Shown piece after piece: positions 46,403 to 53,886 of a DNA stretch of 64,000 nucleotides; the first letter of the stretch is position 1; every line of letters begins with the position of its first letter. This DNA is from Actinomycetota bacterium (GTDB lineage: Bacteria; Actinomycetota; Thermoleophilia; Gaiellales; Gaiellaceae). The notes below the pieces were generated by a model that searched no databases, had not been told where the DNA came from, and saw nothing but the letters and a program-made list of their open reading frames with translations. A program made the translations under genes and the position numbers. Where the stretch lies: assembly GCA_009702325.1 (NCBI GenBank), contig WLID01000005.1, positions 1-64,000 of the forward strand, written 5' to 3'.

Positions 46403-46884
46403 ACGGGTTTCGCTCGGCGTGCGGTGAGGACAGTGGTGGCAATTGCGGCGTTGTAGACCCAGTGGGCCGCGACCGGAGCGATGAATTGGCCGCTCACGAC
46501 GTATGCAACGCTGAAGATCCCGCCCGTCACGAGGTGAAAGGTGGGTCGGCGATGAAGGATCGCGAAGCCGACGGTCGATAGGAAGATGGCCGCCGGAATG
46601 CCGAGCCGAAGGCACTCGCCGAGGACGAATCGTCGCCAGAGGAGCTCTTCGGCAAGCGCCAGCACGCCGAGCACAACGACCGCGACGAGTCCGATCGGCG
46701 CCACGGGTGGACGCGGGTTCCGCTGCTGCGCCAGGAACAGCAGGCCACCTAGTGCGGCACCCCCGGCGCACCCCGCGCCCACCCCTAGGTGCGTTGAAGG
46801 GGTTGGTGGATTGAGTGAGAGTGTGAGCGCGACCCCAAGGGTGCCCGGAAGCAGAAACGGCGCAACAGTCCGAACGCGCGTCAT
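46399..46884 (-). CDS. CPBP (CAAX-like) membrane protease of the azole-peptide cluster
   Basis: The 161-residue membrane protein has the CPBP motifs EELLWRRF (E79-E80...R84-R85), FAILHRR (FxxxH, His111) and HWVYN (His141, Asn145) between hydrophobic helices. In streptolysin-type clusters SagE belongs to this family and is thought to cut the leader or give immunity. Here it lies between the dehydrogenase and ATPase genes, overlapping both by four bases. Confidence 0.83.
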   Translation of the reverse strand: MTRVRTVAPFLLPGTLGVALTLSLNPPTPSTHLGVGAGCAGGAALGGLLFLAQQRNPRPPVAPIGLVAVVVLGVLALAEELLWRRFVLGECLRLGIPAAIFLSTVGFAILHRRPTFHLVTGGIFSVAYVVSGQFIAPVAAHWVYNAAIATTVLTARRAKPV

Positions 46885-47696
46885 GCGTCACCTCCGAGTC
46901 CGAGGAGATAGATCGTTGCCTCGTCGACACCGTTCGCGCCAATGAGCGCGTCGACGGCTCCGTCGTAATACCCGCCGAGGGGAAGAGCGGCCACACCAAG
47001 AGCCGTTGCGGCGGTGGTCATGGCTTGGACAACGTGACCCGCTTCAAGCAACGCGAACCGATAGCCGCGATAGCCGTACTTGACCCGCGAGCGCCAGAAG
47101 ACGGACGTTACGACCACGAGGGCCGACATCCGCGCGGCGAGCGGTGGATCCACAAGGGCACCCTCGACGGTGGCGTGATCGACATCGCCAACGCGCACGA
47201 GTCCGTTACGGAACGGGTCGTAGTGGTAGCTCTGAAGCTCGAGACTTTCGACCGCGAGCGGCACAACGTACAGCTCGAGTGGATAGAGGGCGCCCGCCGA
47301 AGCCACAGGCCGCCGCCGCTCGCCCGCGCGCTCCGACGTGAGCGCCGAACAGGCGAATACGCTCGCGAGCGATGTGAGCGTCAGCGTCCGACGTTGGTCG
47401 GGAAGTCGGGACACTCTGCCGCCGATTGCGTCGGCCAGCGGTGCGGACGGCAACGGAACGTTGGGAAGTCGAATATCGACGTCACCACACCCCACTCGGC
47501 CGGCTCGCCCGAGCGTCTGGGCGACGCCCGGCTCACCAAGCGACGCCATGACGCTGAGCCGCGACGGGGCGACCCCGGGATAGAGACGCGACGCCTCATG
47601 GAAGAGCTCAGCGGGATCGTCGATCGCACACTCGCCTCCGTAGACGAACGATGCGAACTCCGCGGTCGGTATGCGCATTGGCGGCTCCGAGCTCAC
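46881..47696 (-). CDS. SagB-type FMN-dependent thiazoline/oxazoline dehydrogenase
   Basis: The 271-residue protein carries the nitroreductase-like SagB signature ASAGALYPLELYVV (132-145), the YGYRGYRFALLEAGHVVQ helix and the ALGVAALPLGGYYD segment. SagB enzymes use FMN to oxidise azolines to aromatic azoles after cyclodehydration. The N-terminal 100 residues are less conserved, as in other SagB. It overlaps ycaO and the CPBP gene by four bases each. Confidence 0.9.
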   Translation of the reverse strand: MSSEPPMRIPTAEFASFVYGGECAIDDPAELFHEASRLYPGVAPSRLSVMASLGEPGVAQTLGRAGRVGCGDVDIRLPNVPLPSAPLADAIGGRVSRLPDQRRTLTLTSLASVFACSALTSERAGERRRPVASAGALYPLELYVVPLAVESLELQSYHYDPFRNGLVRVGDVDHATVEGALVDPPLAARMSALVVVTSVFWRSRVKYGYRGYRFALLEAGHVVQAMTTAATALGVAALPLGGYYDGAVDALIGANGVDEATIYLLGLGGDA

Positions 47697-48994
47697 GGAA
47701 ATGGGTGCGGCATCGCATTGAGTTCAGTCGACCCCGAGGCCACTGCGTATGGCGACGACCAGGAGCAAAGTCGGCTCGGGCCGAGGAACCGGGCGGACTC
47801 TGAGACATCGAGCATGCACAGTCCGGGTACCAGCACCTTCGTGACAACGAGCCCTAGTTCACGGACGTCAGGCGCGGTGAGATCGACGGCATATGCCTCG
47901 TGTCCGCTCAGATCGACGCGCCCAAGCAATGCGTCAAGCCAATCGGCGGCCGAGGAGCCAGGCAATGGGACGACGTCATGCGCGGGACGAGATTCGGGCG
48001 ACGCGTCGAGAAAGGCACTCAGGGCCGCGTTGTTTGGATCTGCGTGGAACTGAATGTGATCGTCGAAGCTCGAAACGGAAGCGCCCGCGTCGAGGTCACG
48101 GTCGGGTCGCGTGAGCGACAGCTTCGCCCCCGCGAGACGTGTTGAGCACGCCTCACTTACTGCCTTGCGCCACGCCTCCTCAACCGATGATGCGACACCA
48201 GCACCCACCCCTACTGCGCCCGGCGCACCTGACGACGATCGAACGACAGCAAGCACGCTCGGAATCCCATGAACGCTTGAGAGATCGACTGCAGTGCAGC
48301 GCAACGAGCTGCGGCGGAAGAGACGATCATGCAGGTCCGCCAGCGTCGGGTGGTCATCGACCGACAGCCGAGGGAACGTCGCCCGCCGCATCCACGCGAG
48401 CACGAATGCATCGCGCTCAAGCACCTCGCAGAGACCACGCACGAGCGCGTCATCGAGCGTTTCCGCGCACGCAGTGCCGGTGCTTGTCGTGTAGACCGTC
48501 GGTTGCGTGATGGAGGCTCGCAGGTCGCCGAGAAAGACGAGCTCTGCGGGCAGCCAAGCGCTCGTACCGTCGATGATGCGGAAGCCGCGCACCCACGGCA
48601 TGACGTGTTCCGGTGTAGCTCGGACGAACGGAAAGAGCGGATCGTCGTATTGGGCGTCTGCGAACGGTTCGAACGCGGCAACGGGTACGACGTGTCCGTC
48701 AAGATCGGCTTCGGTCGAAACGTGCACGCGCGAGAGCGGGACATAGCTTGCCGAGTAACGCTCGACTGCCTCTCCGACCGCCGCTGCAGCTGCGTCGGGC
48801 CGGACAGGCGAGCACCCGCCCATCGATCCGAGGTTCACCCGATCGTTGAAAGATCCGGGCTCGGTGCCAACCGTCGCCGCGTAGCGAAAGAGTGCGGGCT
48901 CGTCGGGTAGCGCGAGGCACTCGTCGAGGTCGCGAACGATGCCCGCGACCGGAGAGCACGCTCGCCGGAGCTTCGGTGGCAGCGAGGTGATCAC
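47693..48994 (-). CDS. YcaO-domain cyclodehydratase (D protein)
   Basis: The GTG at 48994 overlaps the C-protein stop (GTGA) and gives 433 residues. The YcaO ATP-binding acidic residues are in AVGEAVERYSAS (E75, E78), CEVLERDAF (E190, E193) and SEACSTR (E281). The protein ends MPHPFP, the Pro-rich C-terminus typical of azole-forming YcaO proteins and essential in studied members. It uses ATP to cyclise Cys, Ser and Thr of the precursor cores into azolines with the C protein. Confidence 0.93.
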   Translation of the reverse strand: MITSLPPKLRRACSPVAGIVRDLDECLALPDEPALFRYAATVGTEPGSFNDRVNLGSMGGCSPVRPDAAAAAVGEAVERYSASYVPLSRVHVSTEADLDGHVVPVAAFEPFADAQYDDPLFPFVRATPEHVMPWVRGFRIIDGTSAWLPAELVFLGDLRASITQPTVYTTSTGTACAETLDDALVRGLCEVLERDAFVLAWMRRATFPRLSVDDHPTLADLHDRLFRRSSLRCTAVDLSSVHGIPSVLAVVRSSSGAPGAVGVGAGVASSVEEAWRKAVSEACSTRLAGAKLSLTRPDRDLDAGASVSSFDDHIQFHADPNNAALSAFLDASPESRPAHDVVPLPGSSAADWLDALLGRVDLSGHEAYAVDLTAPDVRELGLVVTKVLVPGLCMLDVSESARFLGPSRLCSWSSPYAVASGSTELNAMPHPFP

Positions 48995-49914
48995 AGGGCC
49001 TCCGCGGCGTGCCACGGGAGAGGTGCCGCCATGCGAGCGGCCGGCGAGCAGACGGGACAGCGCGGCACCCGAAGGACGGGGTGTTCGGCCACCGTCGGAC
49101 GCGGCAGAGGCGAGATTGCAAAGAGCGTTCCCGGCAGCAGCGGATCGCGTGTCGCGAGCCAACGCACCGCGAGATGTGTTGCAAGCCCTGCGGCGATCGC
49201 CTGTAGACCGGGATCGGCAGCGGCGGTCGGTGACGTTTCCTCGATCAGCGAGAAGTCGTTGCCGAACGGAAGGTTTGCTGCTCTCCGCAGCTGCACGCAT
49301 TCGTGGCAGGCCGAAATCTCGGGCACGACGATGGGGCCAACGAGCGTGTGGCGTCCGTTGAAGAGCGCGATCGGGAGCAACGGAGTGCGAGCCTCGACGC
49401 ATGCGCGATTGAGTTCTCGAAGATCGACGTCACCCGCGAAGCCGATAACAAGATCGACGTCACTATTTCCGGCATACGACTCCACCCGTTCGACGCCGGC
49501 CCGGCGCAACAGCGACGAAATGACGGTGTTGTCCACGCCCGCGATCGCCACCCGCGCGGCAGCTAGGCGGGCACGCGCCTCGGCCGGAGCGATTCCCACA
49601 ACCCGCGCGACCGCCTGAGCAGGTGCTCCGGCCGGCGGCCCGTCGACGAGGAGGCCGTGCGCTGCGAGCATTTCCGCAGCACGCACGACCGCCTCGCGAA
49701 CGGGCTCTCCAAGTGCTCCGACGATGTCGTCGATCGATCGCGTTCCGTCGAGCAACGGCAGCAGAGCGGGGAGCAGCGATCGCACCGCAGCCCCTTCGAA
49801 GGCGACGACCGACTCGCCGTGTTCGAGCAACAACCGATCGCCGTCGGAAACCACGCGATACCAAGGCGTTAGGAGCGGTTGGAGCATCTGTGTCGATCGA
49901 GCGGAGGTCGCCAT
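48991..49914 (-). CDS. RRE-containing E1-like C protein (precursor-binding, Ocin-ThiF-like)
   Basis: The 307-residue protein has an N-terminal PqqD-like RiPP recognition element (residues about 12-92: TPWYRVVSDGDRLLLEHG, then a winged helix). An E1/ThiF-like domain follows with a zinc tetrathiolate formed by C203xxC206 and C286xxC289 (SACHECVQ, PRCPVCSP). This is the C (SagC-like) subunit that binds the leader and presents the core to YcaO. It starts six bases after the second precursor gene. Confidence 0.9.
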   Translation of the reverse strand: MATSARSTQMLQPLLTPWYRVVSDGDRLLLEHGESVVAFEGAAVRSLLPALLPLLDGTRSIDDIVGALGEPVREAVVRAAEMLAAHGLLVDGPPAGAPAQAVARVVGIAPAEARARLAAARVAIAGVDNTVISSLLRRAGVERVESYAGNSDVDLVIGFAGDVDLRELNRACVEARTPLLPIALFNGRHTLVGPIVVPEISACHECVQLRRAANLPFGNDFSLIEETSPTAAADPGLQAIAAGLATHLAVRWLATRDPLLPGTLFAISPLPRPTVAEHPVLRVPRCPVCSPAARMAAPLPWHAAEAL

Positions 49915-49920
49915 GATCGA

Positions 49921-50052
49921 TTAGCCGCAGAAGAAGAGGCACGAACAACAGCAGCAACTGCAACAGCTTGTGACCATCGCAAACGCCTTGCCTTGATCGC
50001 CGCGGACGGCAACGGTGAGGTCGAGCAGGTCATCGGTGAGATTGCCGAACAT
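49921..50052 (-). CDS. Azole-peptide precursor A1 (8-Cys core)
   Basis: ATG 50052 has a GGAGG ribosome site five bases upstream and gives 43 residues. The leader begins MFGNLTDDLLDLTVAV and runs to GKAFAM. The core is TSCCSCCCCSCLFFCG: eight Cys and four Ser/Thr, up to twelve possible azole sites. The leader matches precursor A2 closely (LT-D/E-DLLDL and FAM). It lies directly upstream of the C-protein gene on the same strand. Such Cys-rich cores with a LAP/TOMM enzyme set resemble streptolysin S SagA. Confidence 0.9.
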   Translation of the reverse strand: MFGNLTDDLLDLTVAVRGDQGKAFAMVTSCCSCCCCSCLFFCG

Positions 50053-50164
50053 CGCTCCTCCAGTCGTGTGGATTCGGCCGGCGGTATGCCGGATGGTGTC
50101 GCGCACAGCGGGTGTTGCCAAGACGCACTTTCAGACGCGTCCTTTGGTGCCGCGGGTGAAGAGC

Positions 50165-50299
50165 TCAGTCGCGGAGAGCGAGCGTTCCGCAGGAGCAACT
50201 TGAGCAACAGCAGGTCAGCAACATCGCGAACCTGCCACTGGAATCAGTTGTCGTGCAGACATACAGATCGAGAAGATCCTCGGTGAGCGCCGTAAACAT
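50165..50299 (-). CDS. Azole-peptide precursor A2 (5-Cys core)
   Basis: ATG 50299 follows GGGAGG with six bases spacing and gives 44 residues. The leader is MFTALTEDLLDLYV...GRFAM and the core is LLTCCCSSCSCGTLALRD. It keeps the leader positions of A1 while the core diverges: five core Cys, five Ser/Thr, and a non-Cys tail. One extra Cys lies in the leader. It is the first gene of the cluster, 112 bases before A1, and is probably modified by the same enzymes. Confidence 0.88.
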   Translation of the reverse strand: MFTALTEDLLDLYVCTTTDSSGRFAMLLTCCCSSCSCGTLALRD

Positions 50300-50411
50300 C
50301 GTGTACCTCCCACACCGCGTTGGTGCGTCGCTGTTTGCAATACGGTCAACGTACGCAGCAAACTGGCTCAACTCTGGAACATCTCTGGATCGTGTCTGTA
50401 ACAGTTCCAGG

Positions 50412-50523
50412 ATGGAACTCACGCTCGACGCAGGCTGTCCGCTCGCGATCGTCGTCGAGCTCTTCCGCGAATACGCGACATCACTCCCGTTCGACCTCGC
50501 ATTTCAGGGCTTCGAAGTCGAGG
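50412..50523 (+). pseudogene. 5' fragment of a GNAT acetyltransferase
   Basis: Reading rightward from ATG 50412, the frame gives LAIVVELFREYATSLPFDL then AFQGFEVE, matching the N-terminal region of generic GNAT acetyltransferases (ALFREYAASLxxDLxFQGFEEE). Similarity stops near 50523, and the acetyl-CoA site is missing. Beyond that point the DNA is the 5' part of sulP on the opposite strand. The fragment is divergent from precursor A2, so it may be a lost cluster gene. Confidence 0.6.
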
Positions 50524-50966
50524 CCGGCGGTGAACCCCTCGACAACCGGGAGCGGAAGGTACCGCGCGTAGCGTCCGACACGTGTGAGGGCAAGCGCGAC
50601 AAGCACGACGCCGGCCATCAGCCCGACCATCAGCACCCCGTGTGGCCCGAAGGTGGCGAAGACTGGGACGATCACGACGGTCATCGCGCCGGTCGGGCCG
50701 GATACCTGCAGGTTGGAGCCACCGAAGACCGCCGCGATGGCACCGGCGACGATCGCCGTGACGAGTCCGGCTTCGGCGCCAAGGCCGGAGCTCACCCCGA
50801 AGGCGAGAGCGAGCGGCAGCGCGACGAGCGCGACTGTTGCACCGGCGGCGAGATCGCCGAATCTTCCCTCCCGGGTGGAGACCCAGTCAGACGGGCGAGG
50901 CAGCAGGTCGAGCATTCGCTGCCCGATCTGTTCGGCTGAGCTCCCGATTCGTGCGCCGATCACCAA
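50481..50966 (-). pseudogene. Truncated SulP-family anion transporter
   Basis: The 161-residue frame begins LLPRPSDWVSTREGRFGDL and matches the first third of SulP transporters through GSNLQVSGPTGAMTVVIVP and LPLPVVEGFTAG. Intact members have about 500 residues, with the rest of the helices and often a STAS domain. Homology ends at FTAG (about 50525), followed by nonsense residues and a stop at 50481 inside the GNAT remnant. GTG 50966 with GGGGG upstream is the likely start. Divergent from the ArsR gene. Confidence 0.85.
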
Positions 50967-51031
50967 CCCCCGATCGTCGTGCCGCGATAGCCTTTCTTTG
51001 CATCTTCAAAGATTCGAAGCTACGCTGTTTA

Positions 51032-51367
51032 ATGATGCCACACAACGCCCGACCTGTGCATGAGGCGAAAGCCGTACTCTTTCGCGTCCTCGGCCACCCC
51101 GCTCGTGTTCGGATCCTCGAGATCCTGGCCGACGGGGAGCAGTCTGTCGGAGCGCTCCAAGCCGCGTTAGGCCTCGATTCGAGCGGCACCTCGCAGCATC
51201 TCGCAGCGCTTCGGCGCGTTGGCGTCGTCGAGTCACGTCGGGCAGGAACGAGCGTCTTCTACCGCGTCGACGACCCACGCGTCTTCGACCTTCTGAGCGC
51301 GGGTCGCGACATCATCGGCCGGCGGCTCACGACCGAGCAGTCGATGCTCGTCGACCTTCGGAACTAG
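51032..51367 (+). CDS. ArsR/SmtB-family transcriptional regulator
   Basis: The 111-residue winged-helix protein matches ArsR repressors (LFRVLGHPARVRILEILADG, ALGLDSSGTSQHLAALRRVG, VFYRVDDPRVFDLL). No metal-binding CxC is seen in the recognition-helix region. It is divergent from the truncated sulP gene, which it may once have controlled. There is almost no leader before the ATG. An imperfect palindrome (TTC..GAA) just upstream, at 51005-51020, could be its own operator. Confidence 0.85.
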   Translation: MMPHNARPVHEAKAVLFRVLGHPARVRILEILADGEQSVGALQAALGLDSSGTSQHLAALRRVGVVESRRAGTSVFYRVDDPRVFDLLSAGRDIIGRRLTTEQSMLVDLRN

Positions 51368-51418
51368 CCAGGGGCCGATAGTTCGGCGCGACTTGCCTGG
51401 GCATCGTAGGATCACGTA

Positions 51419-52393
51419 ATGGCGCCTCACGATCACGCCGACCATGCCAACCCTCATCACGGGCATGGCCACGGCCACAGCCACGGTCATAGCCACGGAG
51501 TCTCCGAGAACGCCGATGGCCGCCGCCTGAGCATCGCGTTTGGGTTGATCGTCGCGTTGATGGGCGTCGAGGTGGTTGTCGGCATCCTCGCCCACTCACT
51601 GGCACTTCTCTCCGACGCTGCGCACATGCTCACCGACGCGGGCGCGCTCGCGATGTCGCTCGTCGTTCTCCGACTTGTGAAGCGGCCGGCCGCAGGCAAC
51701 CTCACGTTCGGCTTCAAACGGGCCGAGATCCTTTCCGCGCAGGCAAACGGCGGAACACTGCTCGTGCTCGCGTTGCTCATCGTCTACGAAGGCGTCACGC
51801 GGCTCGTTTCGCCGCCTCCTGCCGAAGGGAAGGCGATCCTCGTTGTCGCGCTGCTCGGCGTTGTCGTGAACCTCGTCGCGACATGGCAGCTTGCAAAGGC
51901 AAACCGTGAGTCGATGAACATTGAGGGCAGCTTCCAGCACCTTCTCACCGACCTTGCAGCCTTTGTGTTTACCGCGATCGCGGGCGCAGTCATCCTCACG
52001 ACGGGCTTCGCCCGCGCAGACGGCATTGCGTCGCTGATCATCGCGGCGATCATGATCCGGGCCGCCTACGGCTTGCTGCGCGACTCAGGCCGCGTACTAC
52101 TTGAGGCGGCACCGCAGGGAATGGACGCAGATGACATCGGTCGAGCGCTTGCCGCGCGACCAGGAGTTGTCAGCGTCCACGATCTCCACCTGTGGTCGAT
52201 CGGCTCGGGCTTTCCAGCCCTCTCGGCGCACGTCCTTGTTGGCGCCGACGACGACTGCCATGCGATTCGACGCGACCTCGAGCACATGCTCGATCACGAC
52301 TACGGCATCGACCACACGACCCTCCAAGTCGATCACTCGCGAGCAGGGCGTCTCATGTCGATCGGCGTCGAGTCGTCGCACCACCACCACTGA
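51419..52393 (+). CDS. Cation-diffusion-facilitator zinc/metal exporter with His-rich N-terminus
   Basis: The 324-residue CDF transporter begins with a His-rich stretch (HGHGHGHSHGHSHG in the first 27 residues). It has six membrane segments with the metal-site motifs HMLTDAGAL (helix II) and HLLTDLAAF (helix V), and a cytosolic HDLHLW domain. It ends in a second His cluster (SSHHHH). These proteins export zinc, cobalt or cadmium with proton exchange. It is 51 bases after the ArsR gene. Confidence 0.92.
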   Translation: MAPHDHADHANPHHGHGHGHSHGHSHGVSENADGRRLSIAFGLIVALMGVEVVVGILAHSLALLSDAAHMLTDAGALAMSLVVLRLVKRPAAGNLTFGFKRAEILSAQANGGTLLVLALLIVYEGVTRLVSPPPAEGKAILVVALLGVVVNLVATWQLAKANRESMNIEGSFQHLLTDLAAFVFTAIAGAVILTTGFARADGIASLIIAAIMIRAAYGLLRDSGRVLLEAAPQGMDADDIGRALAARPGVVSVHDLHLWSIGSGFPALSAHVLVGADDDCHAIRRDLEHMLDHDYGIDHTTLQVDHSRAGRLMSIGVESSHHHH

Positions 52394-52452
52394 TCGCTTC
52401 AACGCTCTGCCGCAGAGCGGTCGGGGCGGTAGTGACCCGTCGCTTTACGACG

Positions 52453-52518
52453 AAGGGCTTCCAGACAGCCGTCCCCTCGAGATAGGAGCTCGAGATGACG
52501 CCGGATCTGGAAGCCCTT
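52453..52518. repeat. Long hairpin: perfect 13-bp inverted repeat with nested palindromes
   Basis: AAGGGCTTCCAGA (52453-52465) is matched exactly by TCTGGAAGCCCTT (52506-52518). The 40-base loop contains two CTCGAG palindromes (52476-52481 and 52489-52494). It lies 60 bases after the metal exporter stop and could end that transcript. The lack of a T-run and its unusual internal symmetry leave a mobile-element or regulatory RNA origin open. Confidence 0.5.
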
Positions 52519-52535
52519 GTCATTTCTAGGAGCCC

Positions 52536-52793
52536 ATAACAACCAGCACGACCGAACGGCGACTACTCAACCAGGCGTTCTTCGAGTACCTCGAGGTCAG
52601 CGGCCACGATCTCACCACCGGCCAGCTGAACCCGCCGCGCGCCCAGCGCGCGGCGATCAACCGGATCCTGGCCCGACGACCCCGAGGCCGGCGAAACGCC
52701 CGCCACAGGCCGCACGCGCTCGCAGAAGGGCCCCAGAACGAGGAAACCCCCGGCCTTTCTTCAAAGGCCGGGGGTTTCGTACCTGACACATAA
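52536..52793 (+). other. Open frame without a standard start, protein-like N-terminus
   Basis: From 52536 the frame is open for 85 codons and reads RRLLNQAFFEYLEVSGHDL then NPPRAQRAAINRILARR, with a balanced amphipathic pattern that looks coding. It has AGGAG three bases upstream but only ATA as the first codon, and no ATG, GTG or TTG near the start. Its 3' third runs through the tRNA-Ala terminator hairpin and is unlikely to be real protein. It may be a decayed gene fragment. No family is recognised. Confidence 0.3.
52744..52777. terminator. Perfect 15-bp stem terminator of tRNA-Ala
   Basis: AAACCCCCGGCCTTT (52744-52758) pairs exactly with AAAGGCCGGGGGTTT (52763-52777) around a four-base loop. 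It lies 19 bases past the 3' end of tRNA-Ala on the reverse strand and also faces genes from the left, so it can end transcription in both directions. Confidence 0.85.
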
Positions 52794-52795
52794 GG

Positions 52796-52868
52796 TGGAC
52801 CCAGACGGGATCGAACCGTCGACCTCCACGCTGCCAGCGTGGCGCTCTCCCAGCTGAGCTATGGGCCC
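52796..52868 (-). tRNA. tRNA-Ala(GGC)
   Basis: The reverse strand gives acceptor GGGCCCA/TGGGTCC (one G-U pair), D-arm GCTC..GAGC, anticodon stem CCACG/CGTGG with loop CTGGCAG (anticodon GGC), and T-arm GACGG/CCGTC with TTCGATC. The discriminator is A; CCA is not fully encoded (CCT follows). Confidence 0.94.
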
Positions 52869-52948
52869 GGGAGGTGTTGAAGTGTAGCTTCGCACGCGCA
52901 CTCACGCGCCCTTGAGGCAACGGAGCAGGCCAGAGCGATACGAGACGA

Positions 52949-53314
52949 CTAGCTGGCGGCTACGGCTTCGATGGTCTCTTGCGGCACGTCGCCCCAGAGA
53001 TCCTCAAGCCGATAGAAATCGCGAGCTTCAGGCGTGAACACATGCAGCACCACGTCAAGAAAGTCGCCAACAATCCAGGATGCGTCGGCGTCGATCGCGG
53101 TTGAGCGCGGCAGCAGCCCATGCTCTTTCTTCATCCGGGTCTGCACCTCATCCCAAATCGACTTCGTCTGCCGAGCGTTCTGCCCGGTGCAGATCACGAA
53201 ATAGTCGGTGTAGCTGCACACCGGGCCCATCTCAAGCAGGACGACATCAGTCGCCAGTTTGTCCTGAGCGAACGCCGCGATCGCGCGTGCCTGTTCATAC
53301 GAAGTCAAGCTCAT
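52949..53314 (-). CDS. rsfS: Ribosome silencing factor RsfS
   Basis: The 121-residue protein matches RsfS/Iojap: KLATDVVLLEMGPVCSYTDYFVICTGQNARQ, then ASWIVGDFLDVVLHVFTPEARDFYRLEDLWGD. It binds ribosomal protein uL14 and blocks subunit joining in starvation. It overlaps nadD by four bases; nadD overlaps obg, so obg-nadD-rsfS are coupled. Confidence 0.95.
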   Translation of the reverse strand: MSLTSYEQARAIAAFAQDKLATDVVLLEMGPVCSYTDYFVICTGQNARQTKSIWDEVQTRMKKEHGLLPRSTAIDADASWIVGDFLDVVLHVFTPEARDFYRLEDLWGDVPQETIEAVAAS

Positions 53315-53886
53315 CGAGTGTACCCCTGGTGTCGGCCGTAAAGTCCTCGGCGGTCGATCTCCGTCGCAACGGAGGCTGGAATGTGGGCCGAGACGTCTTC
53401 ACCGGCTTCAAGCAACGTGCGGAGCTCACGAGACGCAATCGGCAGCGGCTCGATTTCAAAGAACGTGATTCGATCAGCCTTCCCCAGCGCACCAAGGACA
53501 GGCGCCAGCGACTCAAAGCCGAAACCTGGCCGCGTCGCGACACCAAGTCGCGCGCGACGCAACACCTCAGCCGGCTCCTTCCACGACAGGAAGTCGGCGA
53601 ACTGGTCGGCGCCAATCAGGAAAAGTGGGTCACCCCACTCCGGGTGATCGCGCAGAAGATCGATCGTGCGAGCGTGATCGTCAAGAATCACGTCGTCACC
53701 GGGAAACGCGAGCTTTGCGAACGCGAAACGATCTGCCGCCGGAGTCGCAACATCCTTGTGTCCGGGCGCCCCCGCAACCACGACTGTCGCACGCGCGACA
53801 TCAAATCCGGCCTTCGCCGCGGCAAGCAGCTCGACATGCCCATTGTGTGGCGGGTCGAACGCACCGCCAAAGAGCGCGACCGTCAT
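53311..53886 (-). CDS. nadD: Nicotinate-nucleotide adenylyltransferase
   Basis: The 191-residue protein has the nucleotidyltransferase motif FGGAFDPPHNGHV, then LIGADQFADFLSWKEPAEVL, and ends RELRTLLEAGEDVSAHIPASV with a variant of the ISSTxIR loop. It makes deamido-NAD in NAD synthesis. It is coupled by four-base overlaps to obg and rsfS. Confidence 0.94.
   Translation of the reverse strand: MTVALFGGAFDPPHNGHVELLAAAKAGFDVARATVVVAGAPGHKDVATPAADRFAFAKLAFPGDDVILDDHARTIDLLRDHPEWGDPLFLIGADQFADFLSWKEPAEVLRRARLGVATRPGFGFESLAPVLGALGKADRITFFEIEPLPIASRELRTLLEAGEDVSAHIPASVATEIDRRGLYGRHQGYTR

Noticed and set aside
49921..50121. Longer 66-residue version of precursor A1 (and 85-residue version of A2)
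   Set aside because: The extra N-terminal residues share nothing between the two, while the internal ATGs have GGAGG sites and produce matching leaders.
44847..50299. Thiopeptide interpretation of the Cys-rich precursors
   Set aside because: The cores resemble thiopeptides in composition, but no Lan-type dehydratase or [4+2] cyclase gene is present, and leaders are short.
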